Source: Lithospermum erythrorhizon
Lineage: Eukaryota > Streptophyta > Magnoliopsida > Boraginales > Boraginaceae
NCBI GenBank assembly: GCA_019722365.1
Contig: JADFUC010000935.1
Span: 62,001 to 126,000 of the forward strand
DNA: 64,000 bases
Reading direction: 5' to 3'
Under the pieces are notes generated by a model. The model ran no database searches, was not told where the DNA came from, and was given only the letters and a program-made list of their open reading frames with translations. Below, one piece after another: positions 25,847 through 39,010 of the stretch (position 1 is its first letter; each line of letters opens with the position of its first letter). The translations under genes and the position numbers were made by a program.

Positions 25847-26097
25847 AGCAACTCCCTTTGGCGCGTCGGCCGCCTCCCAGCTACCTCAGTACTGTCGGTC
25901 TACCACGGGCACTCGCGCTGACGCAGGTCGCTGTAGATCTCAGCTCTTGGTAGCGTCTCCAGCAGTCTGAAAAGCGAAAGAAAGACTTAGACTCGAGGAA
26001 AGACTCAACCATAAAACTCAAGAAACATGACTTGAGATAGACACGCTAACCACTTGAGCACCAAATAATATGGAAACCTGCGCTCACGATACAAAAT
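25847..26097 (-). mobile_element. Leader/gag start fragment of a gypsy element
   Basis: On the minus strand, the bases next to the LTR at 26098 read TTTTGTATCGTGAGCGCAGG, a degenerate PBS like the one at 17005. About 250 bases of leader follow before the neighbouring copia-type LTR cuts the element off. Confidence 0.55.
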
Positions 26098-29000
26098 TAT
26101 AACGACCGCCCGGGTAAATGCGCCACGAGTTAGAATGCGTCCCCGAATCACGGACGCCGAGTCACCCAGTCGATGGATGACTCAAATTTAAAAGACAACT
26201 TGTCTTGGCTTGACTCAATAAAATAGTATGCTTGAGACAAAAATACTTTTTTTAGAAAAAGAATCAGTAGTATTCACAACCACATGCGGCTGACTTGACA
26301 TCTGGCCATAACTCCAGTGCAGAAAATATCAACTTACGACAACGAGAATCCCAACTAACAACTAAGCAGACAACAAACTTCTGATCAATGAAATAAAGAG
26401 GCTGTGAGGGATCATTCTGGCCGCCAACTCACCTAAGCTCACAAATCCGCGAACACCCGCCTGAAGCCGAAGGCGAACGGCGCCACACAGCCGACCTAAC
26501 AATGAAATTGCCGCCCATGCTTGAATAGGATGTAGGCTGCGAAGCTTAGTGAATATATATCTCAAGAATGAAATTAACCTCCCGATCAACGCGATAGTGT
26601 ACCAAAGTAGATGATATTGCGTACGATAGATAAGTGGTACATAATATATTCAACTTAAAATCTTAATATGAAGTCAAGTCATTAGCAATTTCATTATCAT
26701 TTACGTAAGTTCATAAAATTAAATTAAGCTAAGCGGAACATTCCAAGATGATGGCGATCAGCGTGATAGCGATACGTATATTTCAATAAATACTTCAATG
26801 ACAGACGTCAATCGACCTACATCGGTAATGATAGCTGACAGCGCAACTCAACATTAGCCAACTCGGCCCTGACCTGATATTTCAGCAATTGTATAGGCTT
26901 CAATGACTCGGCAATTTCTACCTGGCTTCAGCGGCTACATCAGTACCGACAACCCGACAACTCGACAACTCTATAACTCGGCAAACTCGATATAAGTCCA
27001 GTTTTTACAACTAATGCGCGCCAATCAACCTCAACCTCGAGGGGACATAGCTTCTCCTTTGGTCGTATCGAGCTACGAAGCAAAATCACCGAATCGTAGC
27101 GAGGTGCGAAGCGAGATACCCGGTGATACAACTCGACAAACAACGTGACTCATATCTGACTCTTCCAATACGACTCAACATCGCACCAGAAACACCTACT
27201 CGACTCGTGAGACAGCGGGCAACGACCCAGGCCGGCCTGACCAGCAGCCTTTGTATTGACATATAATTTAACCTGAGATCACGTATATACACATGCAGCG
27301 TATCCGTAATCAAATATTTAATCCACACTCGTGAGATAGATACTTCGCCTCGGTAGCTATATAAAAACCCAGCCTTGATCATGACGGCGGACCGCTTCCC
27401 GCGTCAGCGCCTAAAATGACGTACAAAATTATAATTACTACTTATAATATACAACTAGTAATATAACATTCTACTTATATATTGTCTATTATATACTCCC
27501 AGAAATAACTTGACGAAAGTTCCCATTATAACACTTATTCTGACCCAAGTTCGCAACTTATCATTTAATGATTAAGTTCCAATTCTGGATTTAAAGCCTA
27601 ACATTCCGATAGTAACAACTAATCATCATATTTTAACCATGCTTTAATCGAGCAAGTAACTACCAGACTTACAAAACTGTTTAACCTATGATACTGTCGC
27701 TATAAATCATGACTACGCTTTCAGAAAGCTTGACCTAATAAAAGTCGAGAAAGTGCAACACACCGTAGCCAAAACCATTTGAAAAAAGTCTCTGAAAGTC
27801 AACTATAATTCTCGACATATTTGACCCCATAAATCGATTATTATCACCTCTTTATACGATAATCTAAGAGCACAGATGGCGATTATATCGTTATAAATAT
27901 CAAAACTCAAAGTCAACTCGATTATCCAAAAAGTCAACATCCACCGAACTCAGAAATACTCAAAAGGTTAGAACTTCTTTGCTTAAAACTTGAAGCGATG
28001 ACTAGGGAAACTTCTCCGAAATTTTAGGACCAAATCTTGCAAGATGAGGAAGAGAATGGAAGAAAAAAATTCAAGGGAAATAGGGGAGGGGTTCGGCCAA
28101 AGCTTTGGGGAAAGGATGAAGATGATGATGATGACTAATCACTTGGATAAGTATGAATTAACCACATGGGAGTTTGTGTGAGATATTTCAGGGGTTAATG
28201 CGAGGTCTCGTTCGGTTTCGGTTTAGTTTCTCGTCACCGGTTTAGCAACCTTATTTCAGAACATAAAAACTAGCTTGCTTACTGAAATAATATTCTGGTA
28301 TCTCTTAGCGTCACAGACGGGGTGCTCGCAATCGATTCGCCGGCTCAACGTAAATATATTTTATCGCAGTGATAAATCCCGCCTTTGGCTAGTACCCTTG
28401 GCGCAATCAATCGTCTACCGAGCACTTTCAGCGTTAGAGTCTAATCAAAGGAAAACAGAAATGCGATTACTACAAACTTCTTTATTAATTCTCTTTTTTA
28501 TCAAATTCTAGTACCGATTGACCACTTTAGGTCAAATATTACTAGTTAAACTTAAACAATAAACTAAGCAGCAAAATTTCAACTTGACCAGCGCAACCAT
28601 TTCGACCACCTACCAATGTCATTCTAACACTTTAAAAACAATTTTAAACAACCCAAAATATTAACTTTTTCAACTAACTAAATCCATTTCTAACAACTTT
28701 TAACCTCGAAACCCATTTACTACCGAATCTAATAAAACTAATTTGACATATATTAATCCGACAACTTATAAATCTGAGAATTTTACCTCAAAAAAACTAT
28801 AATAAAGGTCAGAACACACTTATACCATTAAAAAGTTTTTTTGAAAAAAGTCAACCCGAAGTCAACTCGAGAAGTCGACATAACTACACTGACATATTTA
28901 CACCCCAAAAATCGATTATTATAAATCGCATACATAATATGGCAGATAATAATTATATATAAATATTAAACCTCAAAACCCGAGAGAATCGAGCAATTCA

Positions 29001-29553
29001 CAAAAACTCAACATCCTCGAAACATCGAAATACTCGTCAAATTCTAGCTTTAGCTTTCAGCAAACAACTAATTTAAGGCCTAAGAATGCGTTTATAGCAA
29101 TATAAATCGAAATTAAAAAAAGTCAACAAAAAATCCTTTCATTTGAAACTCGTAAAATATTCAAAAAGAATTTGGCCTTTTTTGCTTGAATCGAAGAGGA
29201 TGATGAGAAACTCTCCAAGAAATTTGAGAGTGCGAAACTTTGCCAGAGATGGAGAATCGAAGAAAGAAATCGAGGGGAAGGGAGGGGGTTCGGCGACCGT
29301 AGGGGGGAGGAGATGGGATTTTTTGGTTTTAAGTGCTTTGTTTGGTATGTGGGAAGGATGAGGGAAAAATGAGTTAGGTGGTGAAAATCGATCGTTTTAA
29401 TTTAGCGATAATACCGATTTAACTTATCTGAGCTATTAACGTCAGCGTCAACATTTATAATCCATGAAGTATCTAGGTGGGTCAATTCACGTTAATTAAG
29501 TTAATAACTCCCACATTTTAATTTATTAAGTAATGAATCTCGATACCGATTAT
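26098..29553 (-). mobile_element. Gypsy LTR sequence, probably two LTR types joined
   Basis: The lower end TTATAACGACC is a degenerate TGTAACGACC. From 26098 to about 28260 it is organised like 17023-19517, with an AAGTCAAC-rich leader and a GAAGATGATGATGATGAC run. From about 28370 to 29553 it aligns with 20880-21809. The leader module (AAAGTCAAC ... GAAGAGGATGATGAG) therefore appears twice, at about 27780-28140 and 28830-29340. I cannot decide between one long LTR with internal duplication and one LTR inserted beside another. Confidence 0.6.
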
Positions 29554-29574
29554 TCTGATTGGGTTGCTTAAAAT

Positions 29575-30840
29575 ACTTGTAGTAGAGAAATTTAGATTTT
29601 GAAACAATCATGAATGAAAAATTGCGATAATAGAAGTAAATAAACAACTCATTAATATTTGATTGAGATTAACAAGTCAAACAAATAAACACAACCAACT
29701 TCGTTAATTAATCTTATGAGAGTTTATTAAGCAAGTTCGATTAACAAGTTAATTAATTGATCCCATGAGTCAATTAATTCAAGCTCTTCAATTTATTTAT
29801 ATTACTGGAGTGGCAATGTAATTATCTGATTAGGAAACTAGATTGATTCTGATGAACTTCCCCGATTTAGCAAGTACATTTTTATTTCATACATGAAATG
29901 TAACTCAACGTCGTATATGTGTGTGAATGCTTTTGTAGGCTCAAATAATAAACGTCGTATAATATAATAGACCATTAACATTATTATAACGGTTATGCAT
30001 GAAATCTACCAATTTGACATTCATGGAAATTACTATGTTAAACTTGTTTAAAAACTTAAACAAAATGCATACCAAGATCATTTAAATTACATAAAATCAG
30101 AACTACAAAAATATATAATACATATATATATTTAAATAAGAACTTCTGACGCCTTTGAGCATCCGCAGCAATTCTTTCCATGACCTTATTGAATTCCAAT
30201 TCTTTAGCATAACAAAATGACAATGCCTACAGTTGGTTATGCAGGAAAGGTTGAATCTAATACTTTGGTCTGCTAGAACACATGAGAGATTTGATAGAAC
30301 AATCAAAGCAAAACTTTCAAGTTTTGCGAAGTTTCGGCCGTCTCGAGAGGGAGGCCCGAAAAAGCATTTTAAATAAGGCTAGGTTTTCTTTTTGATGTTT
30401 ATGTTATGAAAAACCCTATGACAACTTATATAACTTGTTCTCAAATTAACCTAAAAGCCCAACCGAATAGTTTAATGAGCCGACTAGTTTAATTTAATTA
30501 AATCGTGAAGTAAATTAAACATTAACAAGTTATTAATAAGTAACGTACAAGTTACAAACGAGTTCAACTAACTATTAAATTAATTCGAAGTTATCCATTT
30601 TATATTTTCCATTATCAATGTAAAATTTACGATTGAAGAAAATTAGATTGATTCACCAATCGAAGCTACTCAATTTAACAAGTACCATTTTATTTCCATA
30701 TGGAATATAATTCAATGTCGCTTTATGTGTGACCTTGAAGCTCGAGATAATAGCGGCCATTATACTAATATAATAGACCGTTAATATTATTATAGGTTAT
30801 GCATGGGATCCCAGAAATGCAGCGTAACCACTTGGTATTA
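29575..30840 (-). mobile_element. Two partial copies of a copia-type LTR in tandem
   Basis: Segments 29780-30015 and 30640-30805 share TTTAGCAAGTAC/TTTAACAAGTAC, TAATATAATAGACC and GGTTATGCATG. The stretch between (30030-30420) resembles the leader of the plus-strand LTR at 24905-25846. No coding is supported. Boundaries are approximate. Confidence 0.5.
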
Positions 30841-31190
30841 TCGTGAGAATCCAGAGTAGTAATTATGATTCTTGTATGGTTCGATATTGGATTTATGTAA
30901 TCCATTTACTAAACTAGTAAATGAATTATTCTGACTGTTAATGTCGCCTTGATATTGCATAATAAATGAAACAAATAACTATTGATTTCCTAATACAAAA
31001 GGGCCAGATTTTCTTGAGCCCAGGATCGGTGGCCAGATTAAGGAATTCTTGGGCCCCGATTAGGACCGAGCCCGTGGATTGTGGGACCGGCGTGGTAGCT
31101 AGATTAAGAAACAAGCATTTCCACATTGAAACCCCCTTTAAGCTGTTTAGTTGGGATTAAACGGTACGCGTTAATTATGCTTGATAATGC
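30841..31190. other. Unassigned spacer
   Basis: No recognised gene or repeat. Two opposite short frames at 30938-31160 overlap the same bases and share no family features. The phrase CAGATTAAG(G/A) recurs loosely, suggesting a small local duplication. Confidence 0.5.
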
Positions 31191-31194
31191 TTAT

Positions 31195-31345
31195 TTATTA
31201 TTAAAAAGCAACTGACATAATGTTATTATTAAGCACAATTAAAGCACAATTGGTCAATTTATTATTATTAAGCACAATTAAAGCCGTTCATAGAATGAGT
31301 AATAATTGATTTTTTATTATTAAACACAATTAAAGTCATTTGTAA
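31195..31345 (+). repeat. Tandem repeats with TTATTATTAAGCACAATTAA
   Basis: Three copies start near 31217, 31259 and 31312, about 40-55 bases apart, the last with AAACACAATTAAAG. They directly precede the solo LTR. Confidence 0.75.
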
Positions 31346-31349
31346 AATG

Positions 31350-33886
31350 TGTAGCGACCATGGTCGGCATACGATGTGAAATCATTATAATAGAACACAT
31401 GATCGCGGAAACCGATGGGCGACTTCGGTTTAAAAACTACTTAGGCTTACGTTCGAAATTTGATTTAATTCAAGATTCTCGAAATAATAACGGTTTTAAA
31501 ATTTTACAATCCATCGGGTGATATCCCAACCAACTTGACTCGTATATATAAATATCGATACTTGATAATCTTAGGCTTAAGGCTATAAAAGAAAGTAGAA
31601 ATCTTGTACTCAAATATAAGTAACACGCAGCCAAGGCTAAAGTTTGAAAATAAAGTACAACGGAAAAAAAAGCGGTTGACAACGTCAAAATAAAGGCGTG
31701 AGGATCCTACGCCACCCGATGCTCACAGCCACTCGGAATGAACTCTCACGGCGGTCTGCACCGGTAGCCGTCTGTCGGCTGAGCCTGAAATGAAAATGCC
31801 GCCCATGTGGCGAAAAGGGTGTAAGCCGAAGCTTAGTAGACACTTAACCACGGGGGTGAACTTACCATACGGAGCAGGCAGAGCCAATATTATAATAGTC
31901 CAACATGAGATAAAATACGTATATATATCAGGCTACTAATAAAGTCATCTGATAAGATTCGAAAGAAGGTCCGAGGCATGCGTGTCCAAGATAGAATAGA
32001 AGGGGTCTTAATAAGGCACACAAACATCGAGAATGAAATCATAGAGGCTACGACCACTTGGCCCCATAAGCTACAGTCATCACCTTCTATCTCTCATATC
32101 TCCACCATATACCGCCTACAATGCATGCTGATAGTCTACCTGAGAATAGGCCATGCTAGCAACAGCTGCGCTTCGTAGTATAAGGCTAGCATCCAACAAT
32201 GCCACCCAGCAAAAGTGTGATAGATCTCCCAATGCATATACCGAGGGAAGTATAAGGCCAACATCAACAATGCACATAGCAAAGTGACAATAGATCTCCC
32301 AGCTATGCAGGAAGTATAAGGCCAATCGTAGTCTCGTATCCTAGGAAGGAGAGTCGCGCAACCCACAATCATCCTAACGTAGGGTCAAATCGATACCAGT
32401 CACCTCAAAGTCATACATAACTCCAACCAACACCTCTCAGCCAACGACAACTGCACTCCCAAAACAAAGTTAAAAGCATAGCTAAAACATCTCATGATCA
32501 TCATCGTCGCAACCGCCGACAAGGCCGCGGAAATACATAAAGTGCCGACGAAGTACGAGAAATACATAAGTGTCGACAAAGGCCACGAAATCGAAATATA
32601 AGGCTGGGAGTTCAAGCTATTACTTACACCAGCAATCTTGTATACAAAAATATAATCACGTAATCATATCGTAGCTCACCTGAAATGAATCACACATAAT
32701 CGTACAAGCAATTATGTATATCGTTCTCGTAATCATAACACGATGACATTACCATCGTTTCTCCATAAATCATACAATAACATGTTCACACAATTTAAAA
32801 TGAAATCATTAAGTAACACCCGTGAGATAAGTCTTCACTTTCTAGCTACATGAAAACTTTCGCGGACACGATCACGGTAGCGCCCACTTTCCACGATCGG
32901 CGCTTCGCAAAACACCCAGTAATATCGAGACACACTTACAAAGGCACAGATTACGAAGACACGCTACCCGACTCTTAATTAGGCTATTTCTATGATGCGA
33001 AATGGCGGATAAATAACGAATCAATAATCCGTCGGACCATTGATGATCTCCGCTAGAATTCCACACTTATTATTTTAACATTTCAAATCCAGCTTTTAAG
33101 TCATTCTAATTAACCCTCAAGTCCGCAATTAACAACCTATACTCGAAATATCGATTATAACTCAACTTGAAAATAACACTTTTTCAATGCTCCCTTTTAA
33201 TCAATTTTAAATCATCGTTTAACATCATGACAACTCTGATAAGGTCCCGATATAACTTCCTGCAATTTAAAGTCTTTATAAAAATATGTTAAAAAAGTCA
33301 ACCGAAACACAGAAAGTCAACCCGACCATAACATCCTCAAGCGACCTACAAGTCATGAATTCATCACTTATATACATCGTAGCATCCGTAACAAACTTAG
33401 AAACCACATAAAATTGAGTTATGTAAAAAGTCAGCAAAAGTCAACCATCAAAAATCAACCAAAACTCTATTTTCTTACCTCAAAATCACTTAAGGAAGAT
33501 GTTGGGAAGCCTTAATAATCAACGGGTTCTTTATAAACAAAGTGGAGAAATGGAAGAGAAAAAATCTTATTTGCTCGAGGAGGGGTCTCGGCCCGAGCTT
33601 GGGATGGAGGAAGGAGATATTTTGTGATTTTGATAAGGATGGAAGATGATAACAACTCTGAAATTAAGCAGCCTTACGAGGAGTTTGTCTTAGAAATCAA
33701 GCGAATGAGTTATCGAGCGACTTATGATCAACTTAACTCGAATTGTCCAGGTATTACTACTAAATTATAAATGTAATTCGGCTCAAATAATTCTGAGAAA
33801 TAATGTGCTCCGAACTTATTTATACTATCCCGGGTCCCATACCGACCGAAAATTTTTAGAATTTTTTTTTAGCATAACGGGATTCA
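31350..33886 (-). mobile_element. Gypsy solo LTR with AAATG target duplication
   Basis: TGTAGCGACC at 31350 and ...GGGATTCA at 33886 bound a 2.54-kb LTR of the same family as 9536-12246: the CCGATGGGCGACT block at the lower end, a GTATAAGGC array at 32170-32320 and AATTTAGTAGTAAT near the upper end. AAATG flanks both sides (31345-31349, 33887-33891). No internal region is attached, so it is a solo LTR made by recombination between two LTRs. Confidence 0.85.
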
Positions 33887-34408
33887 AAATGAAATAAAGA
33901 TTTATTAAGTCGGACATAGTTTATACTCATGTGGCTAAAGGTTTACATAAGTAGCTTAAAGATGCGATGATAGGTTTTCGCAACTCTTAGTACCATAAAT
34001 CACAGTGGGACAGCAATCCCGATATATCCGTTACGTTCGATCCTTTAAGTGGAAGCGAGCGTTACAAAATCACCGTAGGTTATGTTGTAGCGTTCCCACG
34101 TCCGTTAAGAAAATGATGTGTTTGTCACCGTCACCGAGCGCTACTTTTCCATTTGGACAACATGAAGTTTGTCATCGATAGTTAGGTTCACTCACATGAA
34201 AAGTTGACATCTTCGAGACAAAGGCGAAGGGAAGCGGCGCTTAGACCTTTGTTGGATTCATCCCAGGATCACCTTGAAAAATCTTTACCACGATAACTCC
34301 AACTAAATTCTTTCTCTTCGAGGCATAGTGAACAATATGCTAAGAAGCAATTGTAAATTGATTAAGTTGATAGTTGAGATTATCGAACAAGAAAAATGAT
34401 CTATTTAT

Positions 34409-35319
34409 TGTCGGAAATATGAGATAATCGATCTCATAAAAATGCTCGTTGAACAATTTAGATTGTACATTCGATTTATACATTTAATCTATATAAGTTC
34501 ATTATATGTTAATTGTTGGACAATTAATATTTATGACTTACCGGCATCGACATTAGGGGTTACGATGGCTTACTAAGTCCGCTTCGTAATCTATATAATG
34601 CGATAATTAGGTTAATATTATTTAATATTACTCTTGTCAATCCGTCTAGAGGTCACAAACAAACAGTAAGCCAAAACTAAATAATGAATGTATTATTAAA
34701 CTTCCCGAGTATAAAGTAAACCACGAAGGAAACAATCGGGACAAAAAATCTAGTCACGGACATAGGGAGAAGTTTCTAGAACATTCTTTTATGTTCCTAA
34801 ATTATAGAGATAAGATAGCAACATTCTAGAAACATTATCACTTAACTAATAAAGCTCCTAAATTGTAGGGATAATGAAGGAATGTTCTAGAACTTTCAAA
34901 TAGATTATTCTAGAAGCTAAATTGGAGGGCTTCTGTGCCTATAAATAGAAGACTAAGTTAGTGTAATAGGTGAATGCTCACTTTTATTTCATGAAATAAA
35001 AAACCCTCCCTTCTCCGTCCTCATAGTCGATGCCCCCTACCTTTTGGAAGAGATTCGATTTATAACAATTTTTCTTAGTTTCACTGCTTAGTTACAGTAA
35101 AATGTAAGAGGAAGGGTTAAACCGATTGTTAGTGTAGGCATCTTGGAGATACCGATTTGGATATTATAGCAATTCAATTTATTTGCCTACGGATAATATC
35201 GACTCAAAGGTACACTTTCGTGGTTCATTGATTTATTTTTTTTGTGTACAATCCATAGTATTAAGGATTAAATTGTCCGATAAGTTTAGAACTATTGTTA
35301 TATGTTAAGAACACCAACA
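34409..35319 (+). mobile_element. Copia solo LTR (911 bp) with TTTAT target duplication
   Basis: It begins TGTCGGAAATATGAG and ends AACACCAACA, flanked by TTTAT at 34404-34408 and 35320-35324. Inside are a TATA box (CCTATAAATAGAAG, about 34940) and AATAAA (about 34996), arranged as in a plus-oriented LTR. Joining the flanks restores GATCTATTTATAGATCAAG, as in the uninterrupted family F copy near 49121-49140. Confidence 0.9.
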
Positions 35320-35796
35320 TTTATAGATCAAGAAAAATGATCTATTTATAGATCAAGAAAAATGCTTTTTGCAACTTTTCTCCTACAAAGCGGTCTGACA
35401 TTTCACTAGCGGAACCAAGTTAATTTATTTGTGCAGCTTATTTAATGTTGAGCTTTAATAATGGCCCCGTGTTTAATATTTCACGTGAATGCTTTATTTG
35501 TGTTGACGATTATCGCTTAAGTCAGAGAAAGAATCAACTAATTTATAAATTGCTCCACGGAAGTCTAGCATTATGAGTAAATTGGATCTGGTACCACGTT
35601 TATATCGATTAAGGGTTTGCTTAAAGGCGTGATTTTCAACTTCCATCTCACAAATTCAACTTTCATCTCACAAATTTAACTTTCAAATCACAAATTCTTT
35701 CTACAAATTCTTCAATGCTCCATCATATCAATCCATAAACACCTTCTAAGTGTTCTATTTATTAAGTTATTGTTGATTTAAACTTCAATTTTAAAA

Positions 35797-37205
35797 TGGC
35801 ACAAAAAAAATCACAAAAAATAGGCAATCATCCACACAAACACAAGGTCAAGAGGAGGCACAAAGTCAACTGAAATGCAACAAGAGGCCTAGATGTATTT
35901 TGATGAAGAAGAAGAACCACAACAAATCATCGAGGAGGCCGAAAATGGGGCGATAGAGGAGGTTGGAAGTGGTGGCACAAATGCACGACACAAATGCACG
36001 ACAAGGCATGTACACCGATGAAGCCTAGATTAAACATTTCACCGGTAATCTCTTGTTACAATATCTAGATGCCGCTAAACTTAGTGAATTTTGCATGTTT
36101 ACTAGTGAATGGTATCCGGATATAGTTGTTCAATTCTATAAGTCCATGTGATTGAATCATACTGTAAATATAGATAATGGTGACCCTATGATAGGACTTA
36201 CTTTTAATGTTAATGGTTTAGAAGGAATGATCACCGAGGAGGATTTGAAAATCGTATTTAGTATGACTAGGCATGAGGAAGTAGATTCGGTTGAGGATTA
36301 TCCGGCAAGGGGGTGGAGTGCAAACTGGCCGATAAGACAAGAAGATTGTGCTAATGTTCTAAACAATAATCTGAGAGCTGTCAATGCCAAATGTGTTTAT
36401 AAATACAATTAAATGGGCCGGGAAAGTATGTGTCGAAAGTGGTTCGGCAATTCTATTTCCCATGACTAGTCGAGCCCACTTGAGAGCTTATTTCGCTACA
36501 AATGTTTACTACTTGGGCTATACGCGAGATGAGGAGAGAGTAAACTATCCTCATATTATCCTAGAACATTTATTCTATCATAAAAATAAGGCATCACAAT
36601 ATGGCATGATCCTATCACATTTGTTGGTGAATGTAAAAAAAGTCCTTATTTTAGATTGTCGTAAGCTTGATGTTAGGAAGGACTCGATGATAGGAAAATC
36701 CTTAATGGCTAAGTTTGAAATGTATATGTAGGACAAGGAGTTGCGTCCTAAGTGGGAGATTTATGGCTTGATATAGTTTAGTGAGGAACAATGCTGGGCC
36801 ATTACAACGGATGTAATCCCAGTCGGCCCTTGAGGATGGAGTACAGTACCGGTGGGAGTAGATACATCTATTTCCTCAAATTGAGGTATCCACCTCGCAA
36901 CAACGGACATGACCCGATGTTGGCATGTCGGAGTCAATAGTTGATACCTTGAAGATGTTGCTTGAAGAGAATATATTATTGAAGAATGAGGTGAAAGGGA
37001 TAAAGGCGGAAGTAACGGGTTCGCCGCAGATCAATGTGATGAAGAAGCGAGAGGAGGGGCGTTGAGCGGATGCAGTATGAGGATCGTATAGGTGTGATCA
37101 CGCGGCTCGATGCAAAGAATCGCTTCATATTTAGCTCGCGTCCACCGCATATGACTCTATTGAGACTAGGGATGATGCCCACTCCTCCGCGGCACTGCTT
37201 GATAC
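35797..37205 (+). pseudogene. Broken gag-like / plant transposon-type protein of family F
   Basis: Open stretches at 36152-36412 and 36384-36731 with stops and a frame change between them. Recognisable parts are MIGLTFNVNGLEG, ITEEDLK, then YPHIILEHLFYHK and YGMILSHLL, in the style of plant retroelement-associated proteins of unknown function. An ATG at 35796-35798 is the likely ancestral start. The same protein is read in 49300-50215 with different breaks. No function is inferred. Confidence 0.55.
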
Positions 37206-37220
37206 TGACCCTTGATCATT

Positions 37221-38493
37221 AAAGAAGAAAGTGAAGAAACACATGAATGAATGTGTTTATGTTTTTCATGTATGATGTTATAGACATTGACGATGTTTTT
37301 CATTTATGTACTTTGATGTTTGAACGATTTACTTTTAGGTGGTATGTTTGCCAACACTTGTTGGTTTAAGCTTAGTACGTAAATGCGTTTGAACAATATT
37401 TATGTTACCGGTGTTATGTTTTTAACTATGTTTTGTCGATGCGTTTTTAATATGGTATTGCTTTCAGCCGATTTTTATGTTGTGAATGTTTTAAAAAAAG
37501 TTTTAGTGTTAGTTTATGTTGTGCTTGAATGTTGTCAACTTGTGGTGTGATTGTGTTAGGAAAACACATGGTAAAGGCTATTTGCATTCTGCGGTTTTGC
37601 AGCAAGCGTGAGTACTGGATTTCACGATTTGGAGCAGTACGGAAACTTATCCGGAGGTTATGTGCGTTATTTTTGGTATTAGCATTAGTGCAGATTGTAG
37701 TAAAGATCTGCGTTTGTAAGAGGCGCAAAGCGGGCGGCCAGAATCTGCCTCTAGGAATTTTGGGTGGGCTCGGGCTCCGGGCGCAGGCCCATCCGTCCCA
37801 CTTGTGCCGGAGGCGTTCGTAGGGCCCAGTGGCCGGTAGTCGAGCCAGAATAAATGGAGTCGAGATTACGGGCGTGCAGTGGGCCAGTTCGTTAGCCGTG
37901 CAAACCATGTAAGAGCATACATAAATACAGCTCAGAGAACTCCATCAGCTCATATTGAAGATAGACTTGAAAAAACTTATTTTAACATAAGATTTTGAAT
38001 TTTATCTATCTATAATTAATTGATTTTAATATGGATCTACATGAAGTTTTAACAAATAATAATTTGATAAAATGAAGTTTATTCAAGAATTTTTTTTAAC
38101 TGAGACTCTGGGTAGATACTCTTAACAAGCGGAATTTTACAAATGGACTTTACCTATAACTATTATTTCGTTAGCGCTTGCCTGAATTGTTCATCGATAA
38201 TCTAGCATTTCAGAGTTCGCGCTATTCGTTCTCCAGATGATTTTTCAGTAACTAATCTACTAACACTACGTAGGTCCATGAAGTAATAAAATATTTATTT
38301 ATGTGTTATTAATTTATTACTTTATTATTAACAAATATAGTTATTATGTAATGTGATTTAATATATTTCTACATATATATAAATTGAACAAATACTATAA
38401 TTAATTATTAGAGGTAGGAGGAATTTTTATAGGAATGAGCAGCGATATAACTAAACAAATATATCGGCAGCGGCCTCTGAGTCAATATCTACA
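37221..38493. other. Unassigned spacer
   Basis: No gene is supported. A 153-codon minus frame at 37447-37908 overlaps a 97-codon plus frame and has no domain features. It includes a GC-richer stretch (37720-37880) set in AT-rich DNA. The left part may be the tail of family F. Confidence 0.5.
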
Positions 38494-39010
38494 TGTAATA
38501 CGAGCAGAACTGATAATTGAAAATCTTGAAAGTAAATAACTTGTGGGAATCTTTATACGGGGTTCACTTGAGGTGCGTCCTTGTTCTTCTGCAATCGGTA
38601 GAAAGAGCTACCGAAGATTGTTACAAAGTCGCATCAAGTAAGACACCGATTGAAATTGTCTCTTTTTATAATTTAGTATTCTCAGTAGCCAAATCTAGCA
38701 AATTAGATTTGAAACTTTACAAATGATATCTGGTAATCTTGTCAGTGAAACAGCTCTATTAATTTGAGACTTAAAGCAATTTTTGAGAGAAATTGGAATA
38801 TTTTTTGGATTATAAAGAAGAGTATGGCCTGTCTTAAACTTATCTTCTTGAGCCGTCTTTCAGCCCAGAGACCCATCGGGGCCCCGGTGATGCCGATGGC
38901 CTCTCGTGAGCTTCAATGAGACCGGCTCGATTAGATGCGTCGAGACCCCAGCCGAGACCACAGTACCGATAGAACAAATCTCTGTACGCTTGAACGCGAA
39001 AATGCCTTCA
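38494..39010 (-). repeat. 3' LTR of the copia element
   Basis: It runs TGTAATACGAGCAG to CCTTCA on the plus strand. A purine stretch on the minus strand (AAAGGGAGAT, about 39018-39028) next to its inner end is a plausible polypurine tract. Confidence 0.75.

Larger units (their letters stand above)
33892..37220 (+). mobile_element. Repeat family F, copy 1, with gag-like pseudogene
   Basis: Collinear with 48700-50215. The leader at 34040-34408 and 35320-35800 matches 48740-49280; the protein-like region at 35797-37200 matches 49270-50215. It is interrupted by a copia solo LTR at 34409-35319. The family resembles the plant transposon/gag-like proteins that lie next to degenerate LTRs. No RT or transposase domain is visible, so the class is uncertain. 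Confidence 0.6.

Noticed and set aside
37447..37908. 153-codon minus-strand ORF
   Set aside because: No domain, no splice context, overlaps another frame on the opposite strand, and sits between repeats.
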